A DNA stretch of 45,947 bases from Pseudomonadaceae bacterium (GCA_030602315.1 JAUVZY010000022.1:1-45947), one strand, 5' to 3'. Positions 16,968 to 25,611 are shown, counted from the first letter of the stretch. Program-made: numbers and translations. The notes: generated from the letters alone by a model not told the origin.

Positions 16968-18197
16968 TCAGCCGGCCAGCGGGGCGGACCCGGCCGGCAG
17001 CTCGTCGGCCAGCGGCGCCCGCCGGTCCGCCTCGAACAGCGCGAGCATGCGTTCCAGGTTGCCGCGCACCTGGGCCTTGAGCGCGTCCACCGCGGCCAGG
17101 GTGCGCGCGCGCTCGGCCTCGCCGTAGTGATCGAGCAGCCACTCGCCGACAGTGGCCAGGTCCGCCACCTCGGCCAGCGCGCCGCAGCCTTGCGGCGACC
17201 AGGTTTGCACGAAGGCCGACAGCTTCACCACCTGCTTGGGCAGCAGCGCCACATGCGGCACGCCATAGGCCAGCGCGGTGATCGCCCCGTGCAGGCTGGT
17301 GCCGCAGTACAGCCGGGCGCTGGCGATGCAGGCCATCACCTGCTCGATATGCCCGCTGTCGACCCGGTAGGCGCAACTGCCGAGGATGGTCTGCAACCGG
17401 TCCAGCGGCGCGTCGTCCGAATGCCCCGGCGCCTTGCCGATCGACAGCAAAGCGATCTTCAGCCCGCTGCGTTCGTGCAGCTCGCGCAGCTGCTCGGCCA
17501 GCCCGGCCAGACGGTGGCGCGCATGGTGCGCGGAGATCTGGAAGGCGATATGGCCCGGCCCGTCCTGACGGCCGAACTGCGGCCAGTAGTCGGACATCAG
17601 GATCGCGCTGTCGGGCACCAGGCTGTGCGGCACGCCGAGGCCCTTCAGTGCCGCGGCGGTTTCCCGGTCGCGCACCGAGAGCAGGGTGCAGTCCTTGAGG
17701 TTTTTCACCGCCGCCTCGCGCAGGCGCGGAGACAGGCTGCCCAGCGCGTTGCCGCCGACGCTGTTGTACATCACCCGCACCCCGCCCACCTCGCGCTCGC
17801 CGAGCACCAGCGGCAGGTCCGACCGCACCCGGGTCAGCCAGCGGCTAAAGGCGATGAAGGCGCGCTGGCCGACCAGCCGCGGCGCCAGCTTGATCGGGTA
17901 GTAGGCCAGGCGCGGCGCCAGGTAGCCGATAATGCTTTCCCAGCGCGCGGTGAGCACCTCGCCGCCGGCGACGATCAAGAGCGTGCGCGGCTGCTGGCGG
18001 GTGCGCGCCAGGGCCTCCTTCAGCGCCAGGGTCGGCAGTGCGCCGTAGGCCGAGAGATCCGAGCGCTTGGTGGCGGCGATCAGCGGGGTGTAGCGGCCCT
18101 GTTCCTGAAAGAAGCGCTCGAGAATCAGGGCGAACAGCAGGTCGCCGTAGTTGTGCCGGTCATAGGCGCCATACAGGATCACTTGCGGCTTCGACAT
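16968..18197 (-). CDS. Polysaccharide pyruvyl transferase family protein
   Basis: A 409-residue protein beginning VILYGAYDRHNYGDLL, the entry motif of the PS_pyruv_trans (CsaB/WcaK-like) family. LSVRDRETAAALKGLGV and VPDSAI in mid-protein and CGTSLHGAITALAYGVPHVAL (about 321-341) near the C-terminus are the other standard blocks. Such enzymes add pyruvate ketals to exported glycans. It overlaps the end of the flippase gene by 19 bases on the same strand, so the two probably serve one polysaccharide or glycolipid. No glycosyltransferase accompanies them here. Its 3' end meets allophanate hydrolase with three bases between, leaving no room for a terminator. The link to the guanidine genes looks positional only. 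Confidence 0.85.
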   Translation of the reverse strand: MSKPQVILYGAYDRHNYGDLLFALILERFFQEQGRYTPLIAATKRSDLSAYGALPTLALKEALARTRQQPRTLLIVAGGEVLTARWESIIGYLAPRLAYYPIKLAPRLVGQRAFIAFSRWLTRVRSDLPLVLGEREVGGVRVMYNSVGGNALGSLSPRLREAAVKNLKDCTLLSVRDRETAAALKGLGVPHSLVPDSAILMSDYWPQFGRQDGPGHIAFQISAHHARHRLAGLAEQLRELHERSGLKIALLSIGKAPGHSDDAPLDRLQTILGSCAYRVDSGHIEQVMACIASARLYCGTSLHGAITALAYGVPHVALLPKQVVKLSAFVQTWSPQGCGALAEVADLATVGEWLLDHYGEAERARTLAAVDALKAQVRGNLERMLALFEADRRAPLADELPAGSAPLAG

Positions 18198-19471
18198 GTG
18201 CGAACTCCCTTGCGAATGGATCGAAACTGGAAAAACAGCAGTGCGTTTTTCAGGCACAGCGCCACGGCGGTGGCGAAGCAGGCGCCATCGACGCCATAAC
18301 GCGGAATCAGCGCCAGGTTCAGCGCGAGGTTCAGCCCGCAGGCGACCAGGTTGTTGTGCAGGTAGCCGCGCTGGTGGCCGGTCATGGTCATGAAGATGCC
18401 CAGCGGCCCGGCGGCGAGGACGAAGAAGTAGCCGATCGCCAGCACCAGCAGCGGAAAGCGCCCGGCCTCGACATAGCGCTCGCCGAACACCGCCAGCAGC
18501 CAGGGGCGCAGCAGCACCAGCGCCAGCAGCACCAGCGCGGCCAACAGCAGCATGTAGCGCGAATAGCGGCGCACCAGCTCGAAACTGGCCCGGTAGTCGC
18601 CGCGCGTCCACAGGCGCGAGAGCTGCGGGCCGATGCTGCCGTTGATGACGAAGAGCAAGGTGGTGGAAAGCGCCGCCAGCTTGGCGCAGATGTAATAGAC
18701 GCTGACCTCCTCGGCCGAGCGCAGGGTGCCGAGCAATAGGGTGTCGGACAGCTCGATCACCGCGTTCATCACGGCGATGCCCATCAGCGGCAGGCCCAGC
18801 CAGAACAGCGGCTTCCAGCCCATCTGCCGCGCCCCGTCGGCGGCTGGCGCGCACAGCGCCTGCCAGGCACGGATCTGCACGCCGAGGGCGGCCAGCAGAT
18901 AGGCGGCGATGAAGCAGGCGACCACCTCGGGCAGCGCGTGCGCCCCGCTGGCGACGATCAGCAGCAGCGTCAGCGCCGGCTGCAGCGCGGTCTGCCAGAG
19001 CAGCCCCTCGCCGGTACGGCCGCGCGCCTTGAGCGTTTCGGCGCCGATGTTGCTAAAGCTCAGCCCCAGCGTCGCCGCGCCGAACAGCAGCGCCGCCGGG
19101 GCGAACTGCGCGGCGCTGGCCGACGCCTGGGCCATCACCACCACGCCCAGCGCGATCACCGGCACGTTGGCCAACAGGGCGATGGCCAGCGCACGGTCGA
19201 AACACTGGAGCTGCCCGCGCCGGGCCAGCGCGGCGATCTGGCGCAGGCAGGCGATGTCCATGCCCACCCGCGCCACCAGCGAGGCGAAGGTGGCCAGGGC
19301 GATGGCGAAGAACACCGCGCCGGCCAGCTCCGGCACCAGCAGCCGCGCCAGCAGGGCATTGAGCGCCAGGGTCGCGCCAGCGCCGCCGCCCTTGCCGAGG
19401 ACCAGTCCGGCGTAGCGGGCCAGGCCGCGCGGCAGTGCCGCCGGGGACGTGGCGAGGGTCGAGCCGGTCAT
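18179..19471 (-). CDS. Wzx-like polysaccharide flippase (MATE/MOP superfamily)
   Basis: A 430-residue integral membrane protein with 12 or so hydrophobic segments from residue 22 to 415. It has the polysaccharide-biosynthesis protein opening (LARYAGLVLGKGGGAGATLALNALLARLLVPELAGAVFFAIAL) and a central loop with SVYYICAKLAALSTTLLFVINGSIGPQLSRL typical of Wzx/RfbX flippases. It would move lipid-linked glycan across the inner membrane. The start at 19471 is chosen because upstream in-frame sequence is low-complexity and unlike the family; the ribosome site is weak. It is divergent from the DUF2157 gene, with a 238-nt gap containing no feature I can name. Confidence 0.85.
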   Translation of the reverse strand: MTGSTLATSPAALPRGLARYAGLVLGKGGGAGATLALNALLARLLVPELAGAVFFAIALATFASLVARVGMDIACLRQIAALARRGQLQCFDRALAIALLANVPVIALGVVVMAQASASAAQFAPAALLFGAATLGLSFSNIGAETLKARGRTGEGLLWQTALQPALTLLLIVASGAHALPEVVACFIAAYLLAALGVQIRAWQALCAPAADGARQMGWKPLFWLGLPLMGIAVMNAVIELSDTLLLGTLRSAEEVSVYYICAKLAALSTTLLFVINGSIGPQLSRLWTRGDYRASFELVRRYSRYMLLLAALVLLALVLLRPWLLAVFGERYVEAGRFPLLVLAIGYFFVLAAGPLGIFMTMTGHQRGYLHNNLVACGLNLALNLALIPRYGVDGACFATAVALCLKNALLFFQFRSIRKGVRTCRSRK

Positions 19472-19709
19472 CCGCCGTTCCCGACGACGGCAGAAGGCAC
19501 GGCACGGCGGGCGGCAGGTAGCTGACGGGGGAACATCATGTCCGGTAGCGGCTCCGTTGGGCGTCCTGTAGCGATCCCTTGCAGAGCCCCGGGCGGCGGC
19601 GGAAGTTCCATTCCCAGCGTTTCGCTCAACCATTGCCGGCGCTGGCGGGCGGCAGGCACGGCCACTACAGTGACGGCAATCCGGGCCGTCGCCCGCAGCA
19701 GGGAACGCG

Positions 19710-20777
19710 ATGACATTCGACCGCCACCAGGCCCAGCAACGGGTCGACGACATCCAGGCCTTCGAACGTGAACTCGAACGCCTGCGCGGCGAGCTCGGCC
19801 CGGCGCTGGACGCCGCCGCGCTGGCGCCCATCGCCTGCCACCACCAGCAGCTGTTGGCGCACTACCGCGAGCAGTTCGACGTGGATTGCGACCAACAGGC
19901 ACGCGGGTTGTCGCTGGGCATGCGCGTCGCCTCGCTGCTCGGCGCGCTGGCGCTGGCGGCCAGCGTGCTGTTTCTGTTCTACCAGTTCTGGGGCTACCTG
20001 CAGACGCCCGCCCAGGTCGCGCTGCTGATCGGCGCCTCGCTGGCCAGCCTGGGGCTGACCGTGTGGAGCGCCCGGCGCGACGGCACCGGCTACTTCAGCA
20101 AGCTCGCCGCGATGGTCGCCTTCGCCTGCCTGGTGCTGAACACGGTGATGCTCGGGCAGATCTTCAACCTCACCCCGTCGGACAACGCCCTGCTGGCCTG
20201 GGCCGCCTACGGCCTGCTGCTCGCCTACGCCTGCCAGGCACGCCTGCTGCTGGCCGCCGCGCTGATCTGCCTGCTCGGTTTCATCGCCGCGCGGGTGGGC
20301 ACCTGGAGCGGGCTGTACTGGCTGAGCGTCGGCGAGTACCCCGAGCACTTCTTCCCCGCCGGGCTGGCGCTGTTCGCCGTGCCGCAGCTGATCGCCCAGC
20401 GGCGCTACTCGGGCTTCGCCTCGATCTACCGGGTGTTCGGCCTGCTGGCGCTGTTTCTGCCGCTGCTGGTGCTGTCCAACTGGGGCGCGGCGAGCTACCT
20501 GCCGTGGTCGCCCGCGCTGGTCGAGGGCTTCTATCAGGTGCTGGGCTTTGGCGCCGCGGCCGTGGCGATCTGGCTCGGCGCGCGGCGTGGCTGGGGCGAC
20601 ACGCTGCATACCGGCGTGGTGTTCTTCGTGCTGTTTCTCTACACCAAGCTGTTCGACTGGTGGTGGGAGATCATGCCCAAGTACCTGTTCTTCCTGCTGC
20701 TGAGCCTGATCGCGGTGGGCATCCTGCTGGTACTGCGGCGGCTGCGCCTGCAGCGTCAGGGAGGGGCCACGGCATGA
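19710..20777 (+). CDS. DUF2157 multi-spanning membrane protein
   Basis: A 355-residue protein. The first 70 residues are soluble and rich in charged helix (RVDDIQAFERELERLRGEL), and nine or ten membrane segments fill residues 75-345. The N-terminal helical part plus an array of short membrane spans matches DUF2157. The function of that family is unknown. It ends with a basic tail (RRLRLQRQGG). The next gene overlaps it by ATGA, so the two form a unit, as DUF2157 and DUF4824-type genes do in other pseudomonads. Confidence 0.8.
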   Translation: MTFDRHQAQQRVDDIQAFERELERLRGELGPALDAAALAPIACHHQQLLAHYREQFDVDCDQQARGLSLGMRVASLLGALALAASVLFLFYQFWGYLQTPAQVALLIGASLASLGLTVWSARRDGTGYFSKLAAMVAFACLVLNTVMLGQIFNLTPSDNALLAWAAYGLLLAYACQARLLLAAALICLLGFIAARVGTWSGLYWLSVGEYPEHFFPAGLALFAVPQLIAQRRYSGFASIYRVFGLLALFLPLLVLSNWGAASYLPWSPALVEGFYQVLGFGAAAVAIWLGARRGWGDTLHTGVVFFVLFLYTKLFDWWWEIMPKYLFFLLLSLIAVGILLVLRRLRLQRQGGATA

Positions 20778-21559
20778 AGCGCTTTCGCTTTCCAGGCCTT
20801 CTGCTCGGCGGCGCCGCCCTCATCGGCCTGATCAACGCCTTCGCCCTGGGCGGTGCCTGGTACAACCGCCAGGGCGAGCCGGACAGCCTGCTGCTGCTCT
20901 CCGAGCGCGAACTGGCGCGGCTCGGCGGCCCCGGGGTCGGCGAGAACAGCGGCCTGACCCTGCAGCTGCTGTGGGAGATGGCGCCGGAGCAGCCGCCGAT
21001 GTTCTCCGCCGCGCAGATGCGCCGCGCCGGTTTCAGCGCCAGCGAGCCGGCCTGCCGCCGGCGCCCCGAGCGCGCGGTGCTGGTGGCGCTGGAACTGGAC
21101 GGCCCGGCCTATCGGCGCGCGCTGGAACGCCGCCAGCAGGCCGTGGACAACGCCCGCGCGGCGCTCGCCCAGGCGCCGGAGGACGGCTCGCGGCGCAGCG
21201 CGCTGGAGAACGCCGAGCGCGAACTGGACTGGACGCTCAAGCGCTCGCGGCTCTACGTGGTCGATATCGACCAGGACCGCGCGGCGCTGCGCCAGCGCTG
21301 GCCGGATCGCACGCGCCACGCCATCGTGCGTGGCCGGGTACGCCAGGGCCATGACTGTCACGCCCTGAGCGGCCACCTGAGCGGCCTCGACATCCCGGCG
21401 ATCCACGTGCCGCAAGTGCTGCATGCGCCGCTGGCCGAGCTGCCGGTATCGCATTGGCAGCCGACCCCGGGCGCGGCGCCGCTGCGCGTGCAACTGGCCT
21501 TCGGCCGGCGTCTGGAGCCGTGGCTGCGCGGCGTCGAGGCGCCCGCGCCTGCCCAGTGA
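20774..21559 (+). CDS. DUF4824-like membrane-anchored protein
   Basis: A 261-residue protein with one N-terminal membrane anchor (about residues 8-28, FPGLLLGGAALIGLINAFAL) and an extracytoplasmic remainder. Characteristic stretches are LSERELARLGGPGVGENSGLTLQLLWE and RSRLYVVDIDQDRAALRQRWPD. This agrees with DUF4824, usually encoded next to DUF2157 proteins. A charged segment (about 110-160) is probably helical. No enzymatic motif is visible. It is translationally coupled to the preceding gene. The guanidine-I promoter region of the next operon begins about 125 nt after its stop. Confidence 0.75.
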   Translation: MKRFRFPGLLLGGAALIGLINAFALGGAWYNRQGEPDSLLLLSERELARLGGPGVGENSGLTLQLLWEMAPEQPPMFSAAQMRRAGFSASEPACRRRPERAVLVALELDGPAYRRALERRQQAVDNARAALAQAPEDGSRRSALENAERELDWTLKRSRLYVVDIDQDRAALRQRWPDRTRHAIVRGRVRQGHDCHALSGHLSGLDIPAIHVPQVLHAPLAELPVSHWQPTPGAAPLRVQLAFGRRLEPWLRGVEAPAPAQ

Positions 21560-21683
21560 GGCAGCAGCCGCCGGCCCGCCTGCCCCATCCTGCAGCACCC
21601 GATTTGCCCCTGCCGCGCCCGCCCGCGCGCGGCAAGAGCGCAAACCCGCGTATGCCCGGCGTTCGCCCCGCTTACATGCCGAC

Positions 21684-21699
21684 TGGCATGTTTAATGCT
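21684..21699 (+). promoter_or_regulatory. Sigma-54 type promoter upstream of guanidine-I riboswitch 3
   Basis: TGGCAT-GTTTA-ATGCT, with GG (21685-21686) and GC (21697-21698) at N10 spacing. It deviates from consensus at the last base of the -24 box and in the -12 box, but is the same variant as the rnfA promoter (TGGCAT-GCTTG-ATGCA). It lies 65 nt before the aptamer, as in riboswitch 2. Confidence 0.65.
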
Positions 21700-21762
21700 G
21701 CGCTTGCCACGGGACGAGTCGGTACGGCTCGGCGCGCAGCACAACGGAGCAGCACCCAGGCG

Positions 21763-21856
21763 AACTAGGGTTCCGGTCCACCGCGGTGGATGGCAGGTCC
21801 GAGAGTTTTCCGGTTCCACGGAGGGAACTACACGGCGGGATAAAAGCCCGGGAGAC
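21763..21856 (+). promoter_or_regulatory. Guanidine-I (ykkC) riboswitch 3
   Basis: AACTAGGGTTCCG, CAGGTCCGAGAG and ACACGGCGGGATAAAAGCCCGGGAG are conserved. P2 is GTCCACC-GC-GGTGGAT and P3 is GGTTCC-ACGG-AGGGAACT, both with sequences different from riboswitches 1 and 2 but still paired. The specificity-determining core matches the guanidine type. It heads the desaturase-EamA-MBL operon. Confidence 0.95.
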
Positions 21857-21900
21857 CCGATGTCGTCCCGTGCCCGTTCCACCGTGTAGGAGTCAGGCCT

Positions 21901-21969
21901 ATGCCGCTGTTCACCCCGTTCCCGGCTGCTTTGGCGGCCGCCCGGGTTGTGCAGGCGCTGACCCCGTAA
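21901..21969 (+). CDS. Possible 22-codon leader ORF after riboswitch 3
   Basis: An ATG preceded by TAGGAG (12 bases away, slightly long) starts a 22-codon frame, MPLFTPFPAALAAARVVQAL ending TP, which stops before an 8-bp hairpin GGGCCGGC-TGGG-GCCGGCCC (21980-21999). That hairpin stands directly before the GGAG site of the desaturase-like gene. The frame could be a leader peptide or simply chance. Confidence 0.3.
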   Translation: MPLFTPFPAALAAARVVQALTP

Positions 21970-22012
21970 CCGCCAGCACGGGCCGGCTGGGGCCGGCCCT
22001 ACGGAGTTCGTC

Positions 22013-23047
22013 ATGGCCACCGTCGCCACACCCAAACCGCTGTTTCGCTACGCCGATGGCGTGCTGCCCAACAGCCTCGCCCTCGGCTATACCCTCGCCG
22101 CCTGGGGCGCCGGCTTCGCCCTGCTGTTTCACCCAAGCCTCTGGCTCAACGCCCTGGGCACCCTGCTGCTGGCGCACGGGATGATCCTCGCCGCCTACTT
22201 CATCCACGAGTTCGCTCACGCCAGCATCTTCAGCCAGGCGCGGCACAACCTCTGGGCCGGCAACCTGTGCAGCTGGCTGGCCGGCAGCTGCTACGCCGAC
22301 TTCAAGGACCTGCGCGACAAGCACCTGCGCCACCACGTCGACCGCGCCGACGTGATCACCCTGGACACCAAGGCCTTCCTCAAGGCACGCCCGCGCTGGT
22401 TCCGCAAGCTGGTGCTGGCCGCCGAGTGGGCCTACGTGCCGGCGGTGGAGCTGCTCATGCACCTGTACGTGATCGCCCTGCCGTTCATCACCGACAACCC
22501 CAGGCACCGCGCGCGCCGCGGGCCGGTGGCCGCCACCCTGGGCGTGCGCCTGGCGCTGTTCGCGCTGCTCGGCTGGCTCTCGCCCAAGGCGCTGGCGCTG
22601 TACGCGCTGGCCTGGCTGATCATGCTCACCGTGCTGCGTTTCGCCGACGCCTACCAGCACACCTACGACGCCTTCGCTGTGCTGGACGAGGGCGAGCTGA
22701 ACGACGGCAAGCGGCGCGACCGCGCCTACGAGCAGCGCAACACCTACAGCAACCTGGTGTCGTTGCGCTGGCCGCTGCTGAACCTCCTGCTGCTCAACTT
22801 CAGCTACCACAACGCCCACCACGAGAAGATGGCCGATCCCTGGTATCGCCTGCCGGCGCTGCACGAGAAGCTCTACGGCCGCGGCTATGCCCAGGTGATT
22901 CCGATGCGTGCGCTGCTGGCGAGCTTTCACAAACACCGCCTGCGCCGGGTGCTGGACGATGACTACGGGGTGTTCGAGGTGGACGGCGCACGCCGCGCCG
23001 AGGACTTCTACGGCGCCGTGGGCGTCTCCTTCCTGACGGCGGTGTGA
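22013..23047 (+). CDS. Membrane di-iron fatty-acid-desaturase-like protein, guanidine-I controlled
   Basis: A 344-residue membrane protein with the three histidine boxes of the fatty acid desaturase/hydroxylase family: HEFAH (65-69), HLRHH (104-108) and HNAHH (266-270), plus QH at 215-216. Hydrophobic segments at about 25-62, 140-160 and 175-210 give the usual topology with all boxes cytoplasmic. Such proteins use a di-iron centre and O2 to desaturate or hydroxylate alkyl chains. As the first full gene behind a guanidine-I riboswitch, a role in ordinary lipid metabolism is unexpected. I infer oxidation of an alkyl-guanidine, or membrane adaptation to guanidinium. It is followed after one base by the EamA gene. 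Confidence 0.85.
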   Translation: MATVATPKPLFRYADGVLPNSLALGYTLAAWGAGFALLFHPSLWLNALGTLLLAHGMILAAYFIHEFAHASIFSQARHNLWAGNLCSWLAGSCYADFKDLRDKHLRHHVDRADVITLDTKAFLKARPRWFRKLVLAAEWAYVPAVELLMHLYVIALPFITDNPRHRARRGPVAATLGVRLALFALLGWLSPKALALYALAWLIMLTVLRFADAYQHTYDAFAVLDEGELNDGKRRDRAYEQRNTYSNLVSLRWPLLNLLLLNFSYHNAHHEKMADPWYRLPALHEKLYGRGYAQVIPMRALLASFHKHRLRRVLDDDYGVFEVDGARRAEDFYGAVGVSFLTAV

Positions 23048-23048
23048 G

Positions 23049-23933
23049 ATGGCCAACCTGTTGCCGCAGACGCTGCTGGTGTTCGGCGCCGTCCTCTGGG
23101 GGCTGGGCTGGCTGCCGGTGCAGTTCTTCGCCGCCCGTGGCCTCGCCGGCATGCCGCTGGTGGTGCTCACCTACAGCCTGCTCAGCCTGATCGCCCTGCC
23201 GGTGCTGTGGGCGCAGCGCCGGCGCTGGCGGGCGCAGACCCGCCACCTGATCACCATGGGCCTGGGCGGCGGCTGGGCCACCGCGGCGCTGATCACCGCC
23301 CTGGCCGACGGCCATGTGGTGCGGGTGATGCTGCTGTTCTACCTGGCGCCGGTGTGGAGCGTGCTGGGCGGCTGGCTGATGCTCGGCGAGCGGCTCGGCG
23401 CGCTGCGCATCGCCGCGCTGCTGCTGGCCATGCTCGGCATCGCCCTGACCCTCGGCATCGACGACGCCACCCTCGCCCCGCTGACCGCCAACGACTGGCT
23501 GGCGCTGTCGGCGGGCCTGGCCTTCAGCCTGAACAACCTGGCCACCCGCGCCGCCGACCAGGTACCGCTGGCCAGCAAGGCGCTGGTCAGCTTCATCGGC
23601 TCGGCGCTGCTCGGCGCGCTGGTCTGCCTGCTCACCGCCCAGGCGATCCCCCTGCCCGACGCGCCCCTCGTCGGGCAGGTCAGCCTGCTGGCGCTCGGCT
23701 GGGTCATCAGCATGGCCACCGTGCAGTACGGCCTCACCCACATCGAGGCCGGCCGCGCCGCGCTGCTGGTGACCTTCGAGCTGCTCGCCGCGGTGCTCTC
23801 CTCGGCCTGGCTGGGCGAGCGCGAGATCCTGCCGCGCGAGTGGCTGGGCGCCGCCCTGGTCACCAGCGCCGCGCTGATCGCCGCCTGGCCGGAGCGCCCG
23901 GCCCTGGTGGTGCGGAGCGCACCGACATGCTGA
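23049..23933 (+). CDS. EamA/DMT-family transporter, guanidine-I controlled
   Basis: A 294-residue inner-membrane protein with ten hydrophobic segments in two EamA repeats. The first repeat is about 6-140 and the second about 152-288 (SLLALGWVISMATVQYGLTHIEAGRAALLVTFELLAAVLSSAWLGE). The drug/metabolite transporter superfamily also contains the guanidinium exporters of the SMR branch, but this is the larger ten-helix type, whose members move amino acids, nucleobases and other metabolites. In this operon it may import or export a guanidine compound or its product. It starts one base after the desaturase-like gene. Direction and substrate cannot be read from sequence. Confidence 0.87.
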   Translation: MANLLPQTLLVFGAVLWGLGWLPVQFFAARGLAGMPLVVLTYSLLSLIALPVLWAQRRRWRAQTRHLITMGLGGGWATAALITALADGHVVRVMLLFYLAPVWSVLGGWLMLGERLGALRIAALLLAMLGIALTLGIDDATLAPLTANDWLALSAGLAFSLNNLATRAADQVPLASKALVSFIGSALLGALVCLLTAQAIPLPDAPLVGQVSLLALGWVISMATVQYGLTHIEAGRAALLVTFELLAAVLSSAWLGEREILPREWLGAALVTSAALIAAWPERPALVVRSAPTC

Positions 23934-23976
23934 CCGCCGCCCCTTGCGCCCCACGCCCAGACCGGGAGAACCGCCG

Positions 23977-24759
23977 ATGACCCAGGTTTTGAAGCTCTGG
24001 CCGCTGCTCACCGGCACCCACCGCTACGACAAGAGCCTGTCCACCCGCGGGCGCGGCGCCGGGGAGCTGATCGACGCGCCGATCCTCGCCTACCTGATCG
24101 AGACCCGGCAGGGCCGCGTGCTGTTCGACGTCGGCTGCGACTACCACAAGATCGCCAACCCGGCGCAGCGCGCCCGCTGGTACGGCGAGGGCGCCGAGGG
24201 CTTTCCGCCACCGACCATGACCGAGGAGCAGCGCCTGCCGGCGCACTTCGCCCGCCTCGGCCTGACCCCGGCGGACATCGATGTGGTGTTTCTCAGCCAC
24301 CTGCATTTCGATCACGCCGGCGGGCTGTGCGAGGTGTGCGGCGCCGAAGTGCACGTGCACGCCGACGAGCTGGCCGCCGCCTGCGAGCCGGCCGATTCGG
24401 CCTACTTCGCCGGGGATTTCGCCGGCGGCTACCGCTGGAAGGTGCAGCGCGCCGAATACGAACTGCTGCCCGGCCTGCGCGCGATCAACACCCCCGGCCA
24501 CACCGCCGGACACATGTCACTGCTGGTCGAACTGCCCGACAGCGCGCCGGTGATCCTCGCCGGCGATGCGGCCGATCTGTGCGAGAACCTCGTCGACGAG
24601 ATCGCCCCCGGCCTCTGCTGGCAGGACCGCGAAGACCTGGCGCTGGAAAGCATCCGCAAGCTCAAGGCCCAGGCGCGCGAAACCGGCGCCGAACTCTGGC
24701 CCAATCACGACATCGCCTTCTGGCAAACGCTCAAGCGCTTTCCCGAGTACCACGCATGA
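23977..24759 (+). CDS. Metallo-beta-lactamase-fold hydrolase (lactonase-like), guanidine-I controlled
   Basis: A 260-residue enzyme with the dinuclear-metal motif HLHFDH (108-113), the further ligands in NTPGHTAGH (about 180) and AGDAAD (about 202), and a terminal WPNHD. The overall pattern is that of the N-acyl-homoserine-lactonase (AttM/AiiB) branch of the superfamily. The N-terminal cap LLTGTHRYDKSLSTRGRGAG is family-like. Behind a guanidine riboswitch it is more likely to hydrolyse an intermediate (lactone, amide or acylguanidine) made by the desaturase-like oxygenase than to quench signals, but that is inference. The start at 23977 is chosen for GGGAGA just upstream; an in-frame start 11 codons earlier lacks a site. 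Confidence 0.85.
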   Translation: MTQVLKLWPLLTGTHRYDKSLSTRGRGAGELIDAPILAYLIETRQGRVLFDVGCDYHKIANPAQRARWYGEGAEGFPPPTMTEEQRLPAHFARLGLTPADIDVVFLSHLHFDHAGGLCEVCGAEVHVHADELAAACEPADSAYFAGDFAGGYRWKVQRAEYELLPGLRAINTPGHTAGHMSLLVELPDSAPVILAGDAADLCENLVDEIAPGLCWQDREDLALESIRKLKAQARETGAELWPNHDIAFWQTLKRFPEYHA

Positions 24760-25562
24760 ACGCCGTGCCCGACCGCTACCTGGGCGTCTGGCAGCGCCGC
24801 CGGCTGAGCACCGCCGACGGGCTGGTGGACACCCGCAGCACCGTGCTCGGGCTGCAGACCCCACGCCTGCACGCCGATTTGCGCCTGCCGGCGGCGGGCG
24901 CGGCGGCGAGCGCCACCTGCCTGGAAGCCTGCAGCCACGAGCAGCTGCTGGCCCTGGCCGGACAACAGGGGTTTGCCGGGCTGACCCGGGTCGAGGACGA
25001 CCTGTGCTGCTGGCAGCGCCTGATGGACTACCAGCCCTGCACGGCCAACGCCGATATCGGCCTGATGCGCTTCGAATCCAGCGAACGGCTGATCGAGGAC
25101 GCGCTGGACGACAGCTACCGGGAGATCTGGGAGCGCCTGCCCGAATCGCTCGGGCCGACCTGGGGCCAATGGCTGCGCCCGGCCGACGGCAGCGCCCGCC
25201 AGGCCTGCCTGCTGGTGGCCGGCGACTGCTTCTTCTTCGCCGCCGAACGCGCCGCCGGCCTGCGCCGCGGTGGCGTGCTGGCCGACCACCTGCGCGCCGC
25301 CAAGCGGCCCCGGCAGCTCGAACTGCTGGCCTTCGAACTGTCCTTCGGCCGCATCCGTGGTGCCGGCGAACCCTGGCGCATCCTGCATTCGAGCCTGCCC
25401 GGGCGCGCCGGCCAGCACCTGCTGCCGGCCGCCTGCAGCGGCACCAGCGCCGACTCGGTGGCCGACTTCTGCCTCGCACGCCTCGGCGCCTACCCGCCAC
25501 CCGGCGGCTGGGCGCGCGCCGCCGACCCCGCCCCACCCGCCGCCCGCGAAGCCGCCCGCTGA
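24756..25562 (+). CDS. Unknown protein, paralogue of 5198-6124, guanidine-I controlled
   Basis: A 268-residue soluble protein I do not recognise. Landmarks: YLGVWQRRRLSTADGLVDTR (9-28), LGLQTPRLHADLRLP, WQRLMDYQPCTANADIG, LLVAGDCFFFAAERA, FELSFGRIRGAGEPWRILHS followed by SLPGRAGQHLLPAA. These match, in order and spacing, the landmarks of the protein at 5198-6124. This supports common descent although identity is low and this one is 40 residues shorter. Alternating hydrophobic strands suggest a lipocalin-like barrel. It overlaps the stop of the MBL-fold gene by ATGA and closes the riboswitch-3 operon. The C-terminus is a Pro/Ala/Arg-rich tail. Binding of a guanidine derivative is a guess. Confidence 0.82.
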   Translation: MNAVPDRYLGVWQRRRLSTADGLVDTRSTVLGLQTPRLHADLRLPAAGAAASATCLEACSHEQLLALAGQQGFAGLTRVEDDLCCWQRLMDYQPCTANADIGLMRFESSERLIEDALDDSYREIWERLPESLGPTWGQWLRPADGSARQACLLVAGDCFFFAAERAAGLRRGGVLADHLRAAKRPRQLELLAFELSFGRIRGAGEPWRILHSSLPGRAGQHLLPAACSGTSADSVADFCLARLGAYPPPGGWARAADPAPPAAREAAR

Positions 25563-25611
25563 GCAACTCCCGCCGCGCCTCACCCGGCCGGCCGGGAGCC
25601 CGTCACCACAC

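Noticed and set aside
22013..23047. Ordinary acyl-lipid desaturase of membrane adaptation
   Set aside because: Not excluded, but a guanidine-I leader and the coupled transporter and hydrolase genes fit a guanidine-linked role better.
23977..24759. Quorum-quenching N-acyl-homoserine lactonase
   Set aside because: The motif fits that branch, but many enzymes of this fold act on other substrates and the operon is guanidine-controlled, so I did not name it as such.
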